A DNA stretch of 64,000 nt from Candidatus Binatia bacterium (GTDB lineage: Bacteria; Desulfobacterota; Binatia; HRBIN30), in contig CALAMI010000010.1 in the NCBI GenBank assembly GCA_937925685.1, positions 124,001 to 188,000 of the forward strand, given 5' to 3'. The position numbers and the translations under genes are program-made. Shown here one piece after another: positions 33,450 to 41,575 of the stretch; position 1 is the stretch's first letter; each line of letters begins with the position of its first letter. Below the pieces are notes generated by a model. The model did no database searches, was not told the origin of the DNA, and saw only the letters and a program-made list of their open reading frames with translations.

Positions 33450-36308
33450 TCAGCTCAATTTCCAATTGCTCTGGTCAAGCACAGCCGGCTCTACGGCCTC
33501 CCGCCAATGCAAGAACGTCGGCGGATTGTTGCTCACGCGCATTCCTTCTGGATAAGAGGCAAAAGCCTCGGTTGGACTCTCGAACACTTCTAAGCAAAAA
33601 TAAATAGCACGGTAACTGCTCATCTCGAAGCGGTAGAGCGTTCCCTTTTGAAACTGTCGCGCAAGCGCAAGATCGCTCGGCAGGGCGAGAGCCACAAGCC
33701 CGTTGCTGCTCTCGAGGCTCCGCACGGGAGAGCCACTCTCCTCCAACAGAGCCAACAAGATGTAACGGTTCGTGGTCGTGGCCGGTGCCACCGCCGATGA
33801 ACGGCTAGGTGAGCTGCTCAAGGGTTCTTCTTCTAGTGTTGAGGAAGGCGGCGGCTCAGCGGAAGACCCGTTCCTTGCTCCTGGCTTGTATACCTCGATG
33901 CGGGACCTTGTGCCGCGTTCCTCCGGCTCCCTCTCCTGCGGTGCAGGTTCGATGGACGGACGGACTTCCCACGAGGGCGCGTAAAGCTGCTCCCATCGCG
34001 GAGGACGCTGCCCCATTTCTTCGTAAGGGCGGCGTAGCACGCGATCACGCTCTGACACCGCTACGTTCCGCTGATCTCGTTCGTTCCGAATAATGTGGGG
34101 GGTCAAGAAAATCAGCAAGTTCGTCTTGCGGTTGCGTGTCGAGTCAAAACGGAACACGTTGCCGAGGACAGGGATATCACCGAGAAACGGCACCTTGCTG
34201 ACATTTTTCCCTCGCGCTTCGAACATAATGCCGCCAATGACCACGGTTTGTCCGTCACGCGTGACGACGCTGGTTGTCGCGGAGCGGATAGTCGTGGTTG
34301 GTCCAAGCTGCGGGTCGTTGGAAATGACATCGGAGACCTCTTGAAAAATGTCCAGTCGAACCTGCCCTCCCTCCGAGATTTGCGGGGTCAACCGCAGAGT
34401 AATCCCGACGTCTCTGCGCTCGATGGTGGCGAATGTGTTGCTTAAATTGACGTCGCTGGTAGCGCGGCTAGCGATAAAAGGGACATTCTGGCCCGATACG
34501 ATCTCCGCCGGCTGGTTATCTGTAGTGAGTACGGTGGGGGCGGACAAGATGTTGGCGTCGGAGCGACTTTCCAACGCGCGCAAAAGCGCCTGCTGTGCAG
34601 GGATCGTCACACCGTTGACGGTGACCGTTTGTGAGCTGGCTGCCGCCAGGACTAACCCAGATAAGTTCGTAGGGTTCAGCAGTTGATTGATGTCGCCTCT
34701 CAGGTTGGTCCGACCAAATCCCACACCGTTGGGGATTTCCGTTGCCCCTTGTAACTCAATCCCTAGCTCTCTGGTGAGGTCAAGAGATACCTCGGCGATA
34801 ATGGCCTCGACGTATACTTGACGCCGCCGCACATCCAGTTTCTCGATTACCTCGCGCAGAGTCTCAAAGTCTTGAGGTGACGCATTGATGATGAGCGCGT
34901 TCGTCGCGGGGTCTGCACTAATGCGCACCTGCCCTTCGAATTCCGTTTGTTGCCCTGGTTGGCCGGCTGCAGGTCCTCCGGCCGTACCGGTTAATCCTGG
35001 TCGGCGTCCTGCTATGGAGCCGGCTGCTCCGAACCCGGTCTGGCCCAGACCTAAACCAATTCCTGGGCTCACCCCGCCTAGTCCAAAGCCGCCGAACCCA
35101 GGCGTAAAGCCCCCGAACCCAGGAGTGCCGAACCCTCCTAAACCGAAGCCCCCACCGAAGCGCCCGAAGCCTCCACCAAAGCCGCCCCGTAAGCCTCCAA
35201 TCCCGAAGCCTCCTCTTAACCCTCCAATGCCTCCAAACCCAAAGGGGCTAAAACCTCCAAAACCACCGCCGGTACCAACGAGCGACGACAGCACCGGAAT
35301 CAACTCGAAGGCATTGGCGTATTTAAGATAGTAAACGTGGATTCTGCCGGTGCCGAGAGGAAGCGGTACATCGAGCCGGGCAATTAGGTCTTTGATACGT
35401 CTGGCCTCGGCGGGACCAGCCACAAGAATGAGCGAATTTGTTCGCTCGTCGGGGATAATTTTAAATGCTCGTTCCGGCGTGACCCCACCCGTGATGGTTT
35501 GCCCTGCCCCGGGGGCAGCTCCTCCGGGCCGAGGCGCCGTCCCGCGCCGTAGCCTGGCATCGGGCGCGGCCCCGGGTTGGGTTGCTGGCACACCGGTAAC
35601 TGGCGCCGAAGGCTCTTCCAAGAGTTGTTGCAACAGCGCGGCAATGTCGCCAGCGAAGGCGTAGTTCAAGCGGACAACTTCAATTTCCTGCTGTTGCCCT
35701 TCAACGTCAAGCTGAGAGAGAATCTTTGCCAAACGGTCGGTTTGGGCAGCAGTGTCAATGACAATGAGGGTGTTGGTTGGTGTGTACGCAGTCAGAAGGC
35801 CATCGGGAGAGGCAAGGGGCTGAAGGATGGCAACCATGTTGTTGGCGTCAACATACCGCAGTCGGATGAGACGGGTGATGTACTCATCGCGCGGAAGCGG
35901 GCGTGTCTCAGGCAAAACCGTGTCGATAGTCGAAGTCTTGGCGTCTTTGGTTGGCAAGATTTTGATGATCGACCCGGCGGGGACGGTGGTGAACCCTTTG
36001 ACCTGCAAGACAGACTGGAACACCAGGTAAGCCTCGTCGACCGATATCTTCCCTGGCGAGATGATGGTCACCTTGCCGCGGACCTTTTCGTCCACGATGA
36101 AGTTTTTTCCCGTAATGTCACTGATGAACTTGACAAGCACGGCGATGTCGACGTCCTGGAAGTTCATCGTGATTTTCGCAGGTTCGGTCTCCGCCGCTTC
36201 TGCGTCAACCGGGACGTCCTCTTCTTGTGCCAGGGCGGCTGAAAATGCCAGCATGGATGCCACCGTGATGCCGCTGGCTAAAGAAACCATCGATCCCCAA
36301 CTCCGCAT
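33450..36308 (-). CDS. gspD: type II secretion system secretin GspD with Gly-rich insert and C-terminal extension
   Basis: 952 residues, larger than usual (about 650-750). A signal peptide ends near AALAQ (residue 28). N0 to N3 domains follow (NFQDVDIAVLVKFISDITGKN; LIRLRYVDANNMVAILQPL; IHVYYLKYANAFELIPVLSSL). Residues about 343-450 are an insert of Gly with Phe, Leu and Pro (genome about 34955-35280). The secretin core has RDGQTVVIGGIMFE and FLTPHIIRNE. After it comes a 200-residue extension, first Pro/Glu/Arg/Ser-rich, then a predicted folded end (YRAIYFCLEVFESPTEAF). GspD forms the outer-membrane exit channel. Confidence 0.93.
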   Translation of the reverse strand: MRSWGSMVSLASGITVASMLAFSAALAQEEDVPVDAEAAETEPAKITMNFQDVDIAVLVKFISDITGKNFIVDEKVRGKVTIISPGKISVDEAYLVFQSVLQVKGFTTVPAGSIIKILPTKDAKTSTIDTVLPETRPLPRDEYITRLIRLRYVDANNMVAILQPLASPDGLLTAYTPTNTLIVIDTAAQTDRLAKILSQLDVEGQQQEIEVVRLNYAFAGDIAALLQQLLEEPSAPVTGVPATQPGAAPDARLRRGTAPRPGGAAPGAGQTITGGVTPERAFKIIPDERTNSLILVAGPAEARRIKDLIARLDVPLPLGTGRIHVYYLKYANAFELIPVLSSLVGTGGGFGGFSPFGFGGIGGLRGGFGIGGLRGGFGGGFGRFGGGFGLGGFGTPGFGGFTPGFGGFGLGGVSPGIGLGLGQTGFGAAGSIAGRRPGLTGTAGGPAAGQPGQQTEFEGQVRISADPATNALIINASPQDFETLREVIEKLDVRRRQVYVEAIIAEVSLDLTRELGIELQGATEIPNGVGFGRTNLRGDINQLLNPTNLSGLVLAAASSQTVTVNGVTIPAQQALLRALESRSDANILSAPTVLTTDNQPAEIVSGQNVPFIASRATSDVNLSNTFATIERRDVGITLRLTPQISEGGQVRLDIFQEVSDVISNDPQLGPTTTIRSATTSVVTRDGQTVVIGGIMFEARGKNVSKVPFLGDIPVLGNVFRFDSTRNRKTNLLIFLTPHIIRNERDQRNVAVSERDRVLRRPYEEMGQRPPRWEQLYAPSWEVRPSIEPAPQEREPEERGTRSRIEVYKPGARNGSSAEPPPSSTLEEEPLSSSPSRSSAVAPATTTNRYILLALLEESGSPVRSLESSNGLVALALPSDLALARQFQKGTLYRFEMSSYRAIYFCLEVFESPTEAFASYPEGMRVSNNPPTFLHWREAVEPAVLDQSNWKLS

Positions 36309-36329
36309 ACACCCCTCTTCCCTGACCGC

Positions 36330-37253
36330 TTACCGGATTCGGTAAAAGGTCTCGAACGGTTGTTTGTTCCGGATACCAGCAATTTTGATCTCGCTCGTGT
36401 TCCGGAGTTCTTGGAAAAGCGCCAGCGCCTTTGCAGGGTCGCTGAGGTCCTGCCCATTGATAGTTTGGATAACATCCCCGTTACGCAAGCCTAGCTGCTC
36501 GAAAATGCTGCCTTGCCGAATGGCGAACAAGCGAAAGCCTGTGGATTTTCCGTTTTCAAAGTGCGGCACGGCCCGCATTTGGGTAAGTAACTGGTTCATG
36601 TTGTCCAGCTGGCGATCCACCTCAGCACGGTCAATGTGGTATTCATTTTCTGCAACCTGCTGGATATGCGGGTTCGGAGCCACGGTGGGGGCGAGGGGAT
36701 CCGGTGCCGTGGAAGGAAACGAGGCGTTTACGATGACGCGCTGCCCTGCAGGTCCTGGCACACTACTCGGCAGTGGCCCACCACTGGGTTGCGCGATCTC
36801 AAGGATTTCCTCGAACCCTCCGCGATCAAGAACCACATGGTCCCATTTAATCTGTTTCACGGTGGCAGAACCGGGGACTTGGTCTCCAATTCTATATACC
36901 TCCTGCTTGCGGCTCGCTAAGTCTTCGATCACGCAGTACGATTTGCCGCGGCTGTGCAACGAAACCCCCCATAATTTCAGGTTAAGCTTTGTCGGTGGCG
37001 GGGGGGCCTCTATTTTGACTTCCTCAACTGGTTTGGGAGGATTAAAAATGTCACGCGCGTTGATGGCTGCGTATGCACCAAGGGGTCGCTTGGCTGGCTT
37101 CGGGATGGGCGGAGGTGGTGGTTTCAAGCGCACCTCCGGGGGTACTGCAAGACGAGCCGCGATTGCGGCGCTTACCGCAGATGCAGCTAGATAAGCGGCT
37201 AACGTCAGCAATGCAAAATTTACCCACACAAGGTGTCGCGGCGAAAGCTTCAT
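36330..37253 (-). CDS. gspC: type II secretion system protein GspC with C-terminal PDZ domain
   Basis: 307 residues. One N-terminal membrane helix (about 10-35), a Pro/Lys linker (LKPPPPPIPKPAKRP), the homology region (LWGVSLHSRGKSYCVIED, RIGDQVPGSATVKQI), and a PDZ domain at the C-terminus (RLFAIRQGSIFEQLGLRNGDVIQTINGQ). GspC connects the inner-membrane platform to the secretin and recruits substrates. It is the first gene of the gsp locus, with a candidate promoter just upstream (37277-37306). Confidence 0.92.
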   Translation of the reverse strand: MKLSPRHLVWVNFALLTLAAYLAASAVSAAIAARLAVPPEVRLKPPPPPIPKPAKRPLGAYAAINARDIFNPPKPVEEVKIEAPPPPTKLNLKLWGVSLHSRGKSYCVIEDLASRKQEVYRIGDQVPGSATVKQIKWDHVVLDRGGFEEILEIAQPSGGPLPSSVPGPAGQRVIVNASFPSTAPDPLAPTVAPNPHIQQVAENEYHIDRAEVDRQLDNMNQLLTQMRAVPHFENGKSTGFRLFAIRQGSIFEQLGLRNGDVIQTINGQDLSDPAKALALFQELRNTSEIKIAGIRNKQPFETFYRIR

Positions 37254-37276
37254 GACGCTGGGGACGGACGAATTAG

Positions 37277-37306
37277 TCTATAGACGAAGCCGCTTTGCGG
37301 ATTCAA
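37277..37306 (-). promoter_or_regulatory. candidate sigma-70-type promoter of the gsp locus, with palindromes
   Basis: On the minus strand, TTGAAT (37306-37301) and TATAGA (37282-37277) are separated by 18 bases, 24 bases before the gspC ATG. The -10 box lies inside the palindrome GTCTATAGAC (37276-37285), and the spacer contains CCGC-AAA-GCGG (37300-37290). Both could be operator half-sites. Each box matches the consensus at 4 of 6 bases, so this is only suggestive. Confidence 0.35.
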
Positions 37307-37458
37307 GCAAACGAACTGCCGCGGCAATTGACTGCGTAACACCATACCGATAGCCTTTTGGTGACGACGGTTACGCCGGAAGCTTCGATTGCTTTTGTGT
37401 TTCCGAGACGAAAAGCTGCGGCCTGACTTCATCAACAAACGGAGGTGACTACTAGCAT

Positions 37459-37848
37459 ATGGAACGCCAGGATAGGAAAGGAGGCAACCCGCTCCCAACA
37501 GAGGAGCCTATCCAGCTTACGCCATTAGCGGCCGACCAGGCCCGAAAAGCCTTGGAACGAAGCAATGTTAAGGGCGGCCTATTGCGTGTTGGCGTCATTG
37601 GCGGCGGTTGTTCGGGATTGCAGTACTCGTTGAGTGTGGAGCACGAGGCCAAGGCTGGGGACGTCGTTTTTGAACACCAGGGTGTTCGTATCGCTGTGGA
37701 GGAGCAAGCGGTTCCGTACCTGAAGGGTACCGTCATCGATTACGTCAGTGGGCTTCATGGCGCTGGGTTCAAGTTTCTTAACCCGAACGCGGTACGTACT
37801 TGCGGTTGTGGATCATCGTTTGCGACTGCAGACGAAGAAGGGCCTTGA
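37459..37848 (+). CDS. HesB/IscA-type iron-sulfur cluster assembly protein
   Basis: 129 residues; GGAGGTGA lies 10 bases before ATG 37459. The three conserved cysteines are in GGGCSGLQY and TCGCGSSF, with FLNPNAV between, which matches A-type carriers (IscA/ErpA/SufA). It would carry Fe-S or iron to target enzymes. It heads the tetrapyrrole gene run, where siroheme (needed with Fe-S for sulfite and nitrite reductases) is made, which fits the location. Which A-type subclass it belongs to is not clear. Confidence 0.93.
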   Translation: MERQDRKGGNPLPTEEPIQLTPLAADQARKALERSNVKGGLLRVGVIGGGCSGLQYSLSVEHEAKAGDVVFEHQGVRIAVEEQAVPYLKGTVIDYVSGLHGAGFKFLNPNAVRTCGCGSSFATADEEGP

Positions 37849-37884
37849 CGGCAGCGAAAGAAAAGCTTGGCACGACTCAAGATC

Positions 37885-38547
37885 ATGCGTTATCTCCCGG
37901 TTCTTCTAGACCTACGTGGCCGGCCTTGCGTCGTGATTGGGGGTGGATCGGTTGCTCTCCAGAAGTGCGAGACGCTTTCGAGGGCTGGCGCCGACTTGGT
38001 GGTGGTGAGTCCCACAGTAGTGCCCGCCTTGGCCTCTTTGTTGGAGAGCCCAAGCCTTAGATACATCCGGCGCGAGTACCGTCCGGGAGACTTGGCTGGC
38101 GCCTTTTTGGCCATCGTGGCAACGACGGAAGCCGCGGTTCAACAGGCTGTTTGGCTAGAAGCTCAGGAGCGTGGGGTTCTGATCAATGTGGTCGATCGCC
38201 CGGACCTGTGTACGTTCGTCATGCCGGCGATCCTGGCTCAGGAAGAGTTGATCCTCGCTGTTAGTACTTCGGGGAGCTGCCCGGGGTTTGCTGCGGCGCT
38301 ACGCGACCGCATTGGCAATCAGCTGGGCCCGGAGTACGGGAGGGCTCTCGCCATCGCGCGAAGTTTGCGAACCCGGTGGAAGTTGAAGCGCTTGGCTGTG
38401 GAGGAGCGGCGCCGACGAGTTCAGCTATTGCTCGACGATGACTTTCTCTCTGCCCTCCGTTCGGAGGACTGGCCTGCGGTGAAGCGGCACGTTGCAATGA
38501 TCGAAGGGGAGGAAATACCACTGCCTGTGGGAGACCATGGTCGATGA
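37885..38547 (+). CDS. sirC: precorrin-2 dehydrogenase / sirohydrochlorin ferrochelatase (siroheme synthase N-terminal type)
   Basis: 220 residues from ATG 37885; TTG 37867 is an alternative adding 6 residues. The Rossmann domain has MRYLPVLLDLRGRPCVVIGGG and ATTEAAVQQAV. VDRPDLCTFVMPAI and LAVSTSGSCPGFAAALRDRI are family motifs. It oxidises precorrin-2 to sirohydrochlorin with NAD+ and may insert iron, branching from the heme pathway after the downstream CobA activity. The stop overlaps the next start (ATGA). Confidence 0.92.
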   Translation: MRYLPVLLDLRGRPCVVIGGGSVALQKCETLSRAGADLVVVSPTVVPALASLLESPSLRYIRREYRPGDLAGAFLAIVATTEAAVQQAVWLEAQERGVLINVVDRPDLCTFVMPAILAQEELILAVSTSGSCPGFAAALRDRIGNQLGPEYGRALAIARSLRTRWKLKRLAVEERRRRVQLLLDDDFLSALRSEDWPAVKRHVAMIEGEEIPLPVGDHGR

Positions 38548-39377
38548 GCATGGTAATGCTGTTGCTCGCCGTGGGTGCCTACTCATTGGCGACCGCGACC
38601 TTTCTTATTCATGTGGTTGGGGGAAAACAATGGTCCCGCCGCCTCGGTGACGTAGCCTTGATCGTGGGCGCATCTGCCCATGCCGTAGCGTGGGGCCTAC
38701 GCCTAGCGGCGTTCGGCTACCGGGCACTTGCGCCGCTTCCTGAACAACTCTCGGCGATGGCCCTATTTGCTGTTGCCGTTTACCTCTTGGTGAGTTTACG
38801 GGTTTCTCTGAGCGCAGTTGGTGCAGCGGTGGCACCGCTGGCTGCGATTGCCTCGGTATCGGCATACTTTTTCGAAGCGGGCGGACCCCCGCAGACGGTT
38901 CCCCCCTCGGGCCTTTGGGTGCCCTTCCATGTAGGTCCCACGCTTCTCGGCTATGGGGTCTTTGCGTTGTCGTTTTGCTTGAGTCTGGCTTACTTGGTTC
39001 AAGAGCGGCAACTGAAAGGGAAGGCCCGTAGCGGGATATTCCGGCGGTTGCCGTCTCTGCAAACGCTGGATGAATGGAATCACCGATTTGTTGTTTGGGG
39101 GTTTGTATTCTTCACAGTGGGGATCGTGAGCGGTTCGTGGTTGGCAAAGCAAAGGTGGGGCGAGTTGTGGTCCTGGGATCCTGTTCAAACTTGGTCTGGG
39201 GGAGCGTGGGTACTTTATGCTAGCTTGCTCCATCTCCGCAGCGTTGGCTGGCGAGGAAAGCGTGCTGCTCAGCTCGTGGTGTGGTCGTTTTTGTTCTTGC
39301 TCGTGTCATTCATCGGCGTAAGCATGTTCTTCCCAGGGCGCCACGGGGTCCAAACAACATGGACTCGGAACTCCTGA
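38544..39377 (+). CDS. HemX/CcsA-like heme-handling membrane protein
   Basis: 277 residues with eight hydrophobic helices. The tryptophan-rich heme-binding motif appears as WGELWSWDPVQTWSGGAW (about 210-227), as in CcsA/CcmC/CcmF heme-handling proteins. Members in hem operons are called HemX and are reported to influence glutamyl-tRNA reductase level or to act in cytochrome c assembly. hemA follows directly with a 19-base overlap, favouring the HemX role. A full Ccm set is encoded elsewhere in the window, so a System II cytochrome function is less needed. Confidence 0.87.
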   Translation: MSMVMLLLAVGAYSLATATFLIHVVGGKQWSRRLGDVALIVGASAHAVAWGLRLAAFGYRALAPLPEQLSAMALFAVAVYLLVSLRVSLSAVGAAVAPLAAIASVSAYFFEAGGPPQTVPPSGLWVPFHVGPTLLGYGVFALSFCLSLAYLVQERQLKGKARSGIFRRLPSLQTLDEWNHRFVVWGFVFFTVGIVSGSWLAKQRWGELWSWDPVQTWSGGAWVLYASLLHLRSVGWRGKRAAQLVVWSFLFLLVSFIGVSMFFPGRHGVQTTWTRNS

Positions 39378-40642
39378 TTGTCGGAGTCAACCACCACTGG
39401 TCTCCGGTCGAAGTGCGCGAGCGCCTGGCGATTCACCCCGACAAAGTCCCGACCTTTTTACAGCGACTAACACGTTACCGTGGCGTGGAAGAAGCCGCGG
39501 TGCTGTCGACTTGCAATCGCGTAGAGGTCGTTCTTGTCGCGCGAGAGGTTGAGGAAGCCGTAAATGTGGTCACCGGTGAGCTGGTAACGAGCGAGGCGTG
39601 CTCGGAAAAGATCCTGCGCGACAACTTGCTGGAGTATCGGGGGCGCGAAGCCGTTCGTCATTTGTTTCGCGTTGCTGCAAGTCTCGACTCTCTTGTGGTC
39701 GGTGAGCCGCAGATCTTAGGCCAAATGAAAGACTTTTACCGGCGTGCCGTGGCAACGGGGAGCGTCGGCGTGGTTTTGCACCGATGCTTCCATAAAGCCT
39801 TCAGCGTGGCCAAGCGGGTGAGAACGCAAACGGGCGTGGCCAACCGGGCCGTTTCGGTGAGTTCCGCCGCAGTGGAGCTGGCGTCAAAAGTTTTCGAACG
39901 CTTGGATGATAAAACTGCGCTCCTCATTGGCGCTGGGACGATTGGGGAACTCGCAGCTCGGCACCTTTTGTCTCATGGGGTTCGGGGATTGCTCGTGATC
40001 AATCGCAATTTCGAGCGAGCGGTGGCGGTGGCAAAACAGTTCGAGGCCACGCCTATGCCCTTGGAGGAACTATCCCAGGCCCTGTTGTGGGCGGACGTAG
40101 TGATTGGGGCCACGGCGGCAGAAAATTTCGTCCTCACGGCAGACGTTGTCCGGCAGGCTTTGCGACAGCGAAAATTTCGGCCCCTGTTTCTCATCGATCT
40201 GAGCGTGCCGCGGAACTTCGATCCGAAGATCAACCAACTCGATCAGGTTTACTTGTTCGACATTGATGACCTTGCCGCGGTGGCGCAGCAGAATAAAGAA
40301 CAAAGGGCGCGCGAGGCGGACCGTGCCGAGTTGATCGTGGAGGCAGAAGTTGACTCTTTCATGCGCTGGTGGCGCTCCCTGGAGGTCACGCCAACGATCG
40401 TGGCATTGCGGGAGCGACTCGAGCGGATCCGCCAGCGAGAGGTTGAGCAGTTCCTTGCGAGCCATCCAGAGCTTGACAACGCACTGCTCGAGGACATCAG
40501 GAGGTTTTCCCGCGCGCTGCTAGCGAAATTTCTTCATTCACCGCTCACGCAAATCAAGCGCGAGGGAGGGAAGAAAGAGAAACTCTACTTGGCGGCGGCG
40601 AGGCGGTTGTTCCAGCTCGATCCAGGCGAGGACGATGAATGA
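39359..40642 (+). CDS. hemA: glutamyl-tRNA reductase
   Basis: 427 residues from ATG 39359, where homology begins (MDSELLIVGVNHHWSPVEVR). The catalytic Cys is Cys52 in LSTCNRVEV. VVGEPQILGQMKDFYR is a family motif, and the NADPH domain has LLIGAGTIGELAARHL. A C-terminal dimerisation helix region ends the protein. It reduces glutamyl-tRNA(Glu) to glutamate-1-semialdehyde, the first committed step of C5-pathway heme synthesis. The hemL gene is not in the window. Overlaps HemX and hemC (ATGA). Confidence 0.96.
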   Translation: MDSELLIVGVNHHWSPVEVRERLAIHPDKVPTFLQRLTRYRGVEEAAVLSTCNRVEVVLVAREVEEAVNVVTGELVTSEACSEKILRDNLLEYRGREAVRHLFRVAASLDSLVVGEPQILGQMKDFYRRAVATGSVGVVLHRCFHKAFSVAKRVRTQTGVANRAVSVSSAAVELASKVFERLDDKTALLIGAGTIGELAARHLLSHGVRGLLVINRNFERAVAVAKQFEATPMPLEELSQALLWADVVIGATAAENFVLTADVVRQALRQRKFRPLFLIDLSVPRNFDPKINQLDQVYLFDIDDLAAVAQQNKEQRAREADRAELIVEAEVDSFMRWWRSLEVTPTIVALRERLERIRQREVEQFLASHPELDNALLEDIRRFSRALLAKFLHSPLTQIKREGGKKEKLYLAAARRLFQLDPGEDDE

Positions 40643-41559
40643 CGATCCGCGTGCGCATCGCTACTCGCGGCAGCAAGCTGGCGCTAGCTCAAAGCGAGTT
40701 GGTAGCCGCTAGAATTCGGGAATTGCGTCCGAGCTGGGAGACCGAATTCGTCGTCATTCGCACCACCGGCGATAGGTTTGCCGACCAATCCCTGGCCTCG
40801 CTTGGTGGCAAAGGCCTCTTTGTTAAGGAAATTCAGGAGGCGCTGTTGAACGGCGAGGCGGATTGCGCGGTACACTCTGCAAAGGATTTGCCCGCTCAGA
40901 CTAGGCCAGGCCTGATCTTCGCCGCAGTGCCTGCACGGGAGGACGTGAGCGACGTTCTCGTGACGAATCCGGGTTACTCGCTCGCGGAACTGCCCTCGGG
41001 TGTGGCCTTGGGAACGAGTAGTCCACGACGTGCCGCCTTGCTGAGCTGGCTGCGCCCGGATGTTCGCCTCGTGGCATGTCGGGGGAACGTCGACACGCGG
41101 CTTGGCAAGGTTGTGCGTGGTGAGCTGGACGGCGTCATATTAGCTGCAGCCGGTTTGCGTCGACTAGGCATCTGGGATGCGCGGTTTGTGCGCGTGGATC
41201 CTAGCTTGATGGTGCCAGCGGTGGGGCAAGGAGCATTGGTCGTGGAGACCAGGACGGACGTTTGGGCTCGACGTTTAAGTTTTCTTCACGACGCCGTTGC
41301 CGGATGCACGCTTGCAGCGGAGCGGGGGTTCCTCACCGCCGTTGGTGGGTCGTGTCACACTTCGCTTGGGGCCTACGCAACAGTTGTCGGTCAAGAGCTG
41401 GTCGTACATGGTGCAATTGCCGAGCCCTCAGGCCGCCAAGTTGTTCGCGGGTTGGTGCGTGGGACCGTAGACAGTGCCGCAGAGGTCGGGCGCGCGCTTG
41501 CGATGCAGCTGCTCTCAAGTGGCGGTGAAAGATTGTTGAGGAGCGACGTGCGCGCGTAA
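40639..41559 (+). CDS. hemC: porphobilinogen deaminase (hydroxymethylbilane synthase)
   Basis: 306 residues. TRGSKLALAQSELVAARI (N-terminal), GKGLFVKEIQEALL and CAVHSAKDLP are diagnostic. The cofactor-binding Cys is in VGGSCHTSLGAYA. It joins four porphobilinogens into hydroxymethylbilane, using a dipyrromethane cofactor. The start overlaps the hemA stop (ATGA). It is followed 17 bases later by the cobA-hemD fusion. Confidence 0.96.
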   Translation: MTIRVRIATRGSKLALAQSELVAARIRELRPSWETEFVVIRTTGDRFADQSLASLGGKGLFVKEIQEALLNGEADCAVHSAKDLPAQTRPGLIFAAVPAREDVSDVLVTNPGYSLAELPSGVALGTSSPRRAALLSWLRPDVRLVACRGNVDTRLGKVVRGELDGVILAAAGLRRLGIWDARFVRVDPSLMVPAVGQGALVVETRTDVWARRLSFLHDAVAGCTLAAERGFLTAVGGSCHTSLGAYATVVGQELVVHGAIAEPSGRQVVRGLVRGTVDSAAEVGRALAMQLLSSGGERLLRSDVRA

Positions 41560-41575
41560 GGATAAGGTGTCGTTT

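Noticed and set aside
34885-35331. A long open frame on the plus strand rich in Pro and Lys (PKPP repeats).
   Set aside because: It is the complement of the Gly-rich insert of gspD. The repeat is a by-product of Gly and Pro codon complementarity and has no ribosome-binding site.
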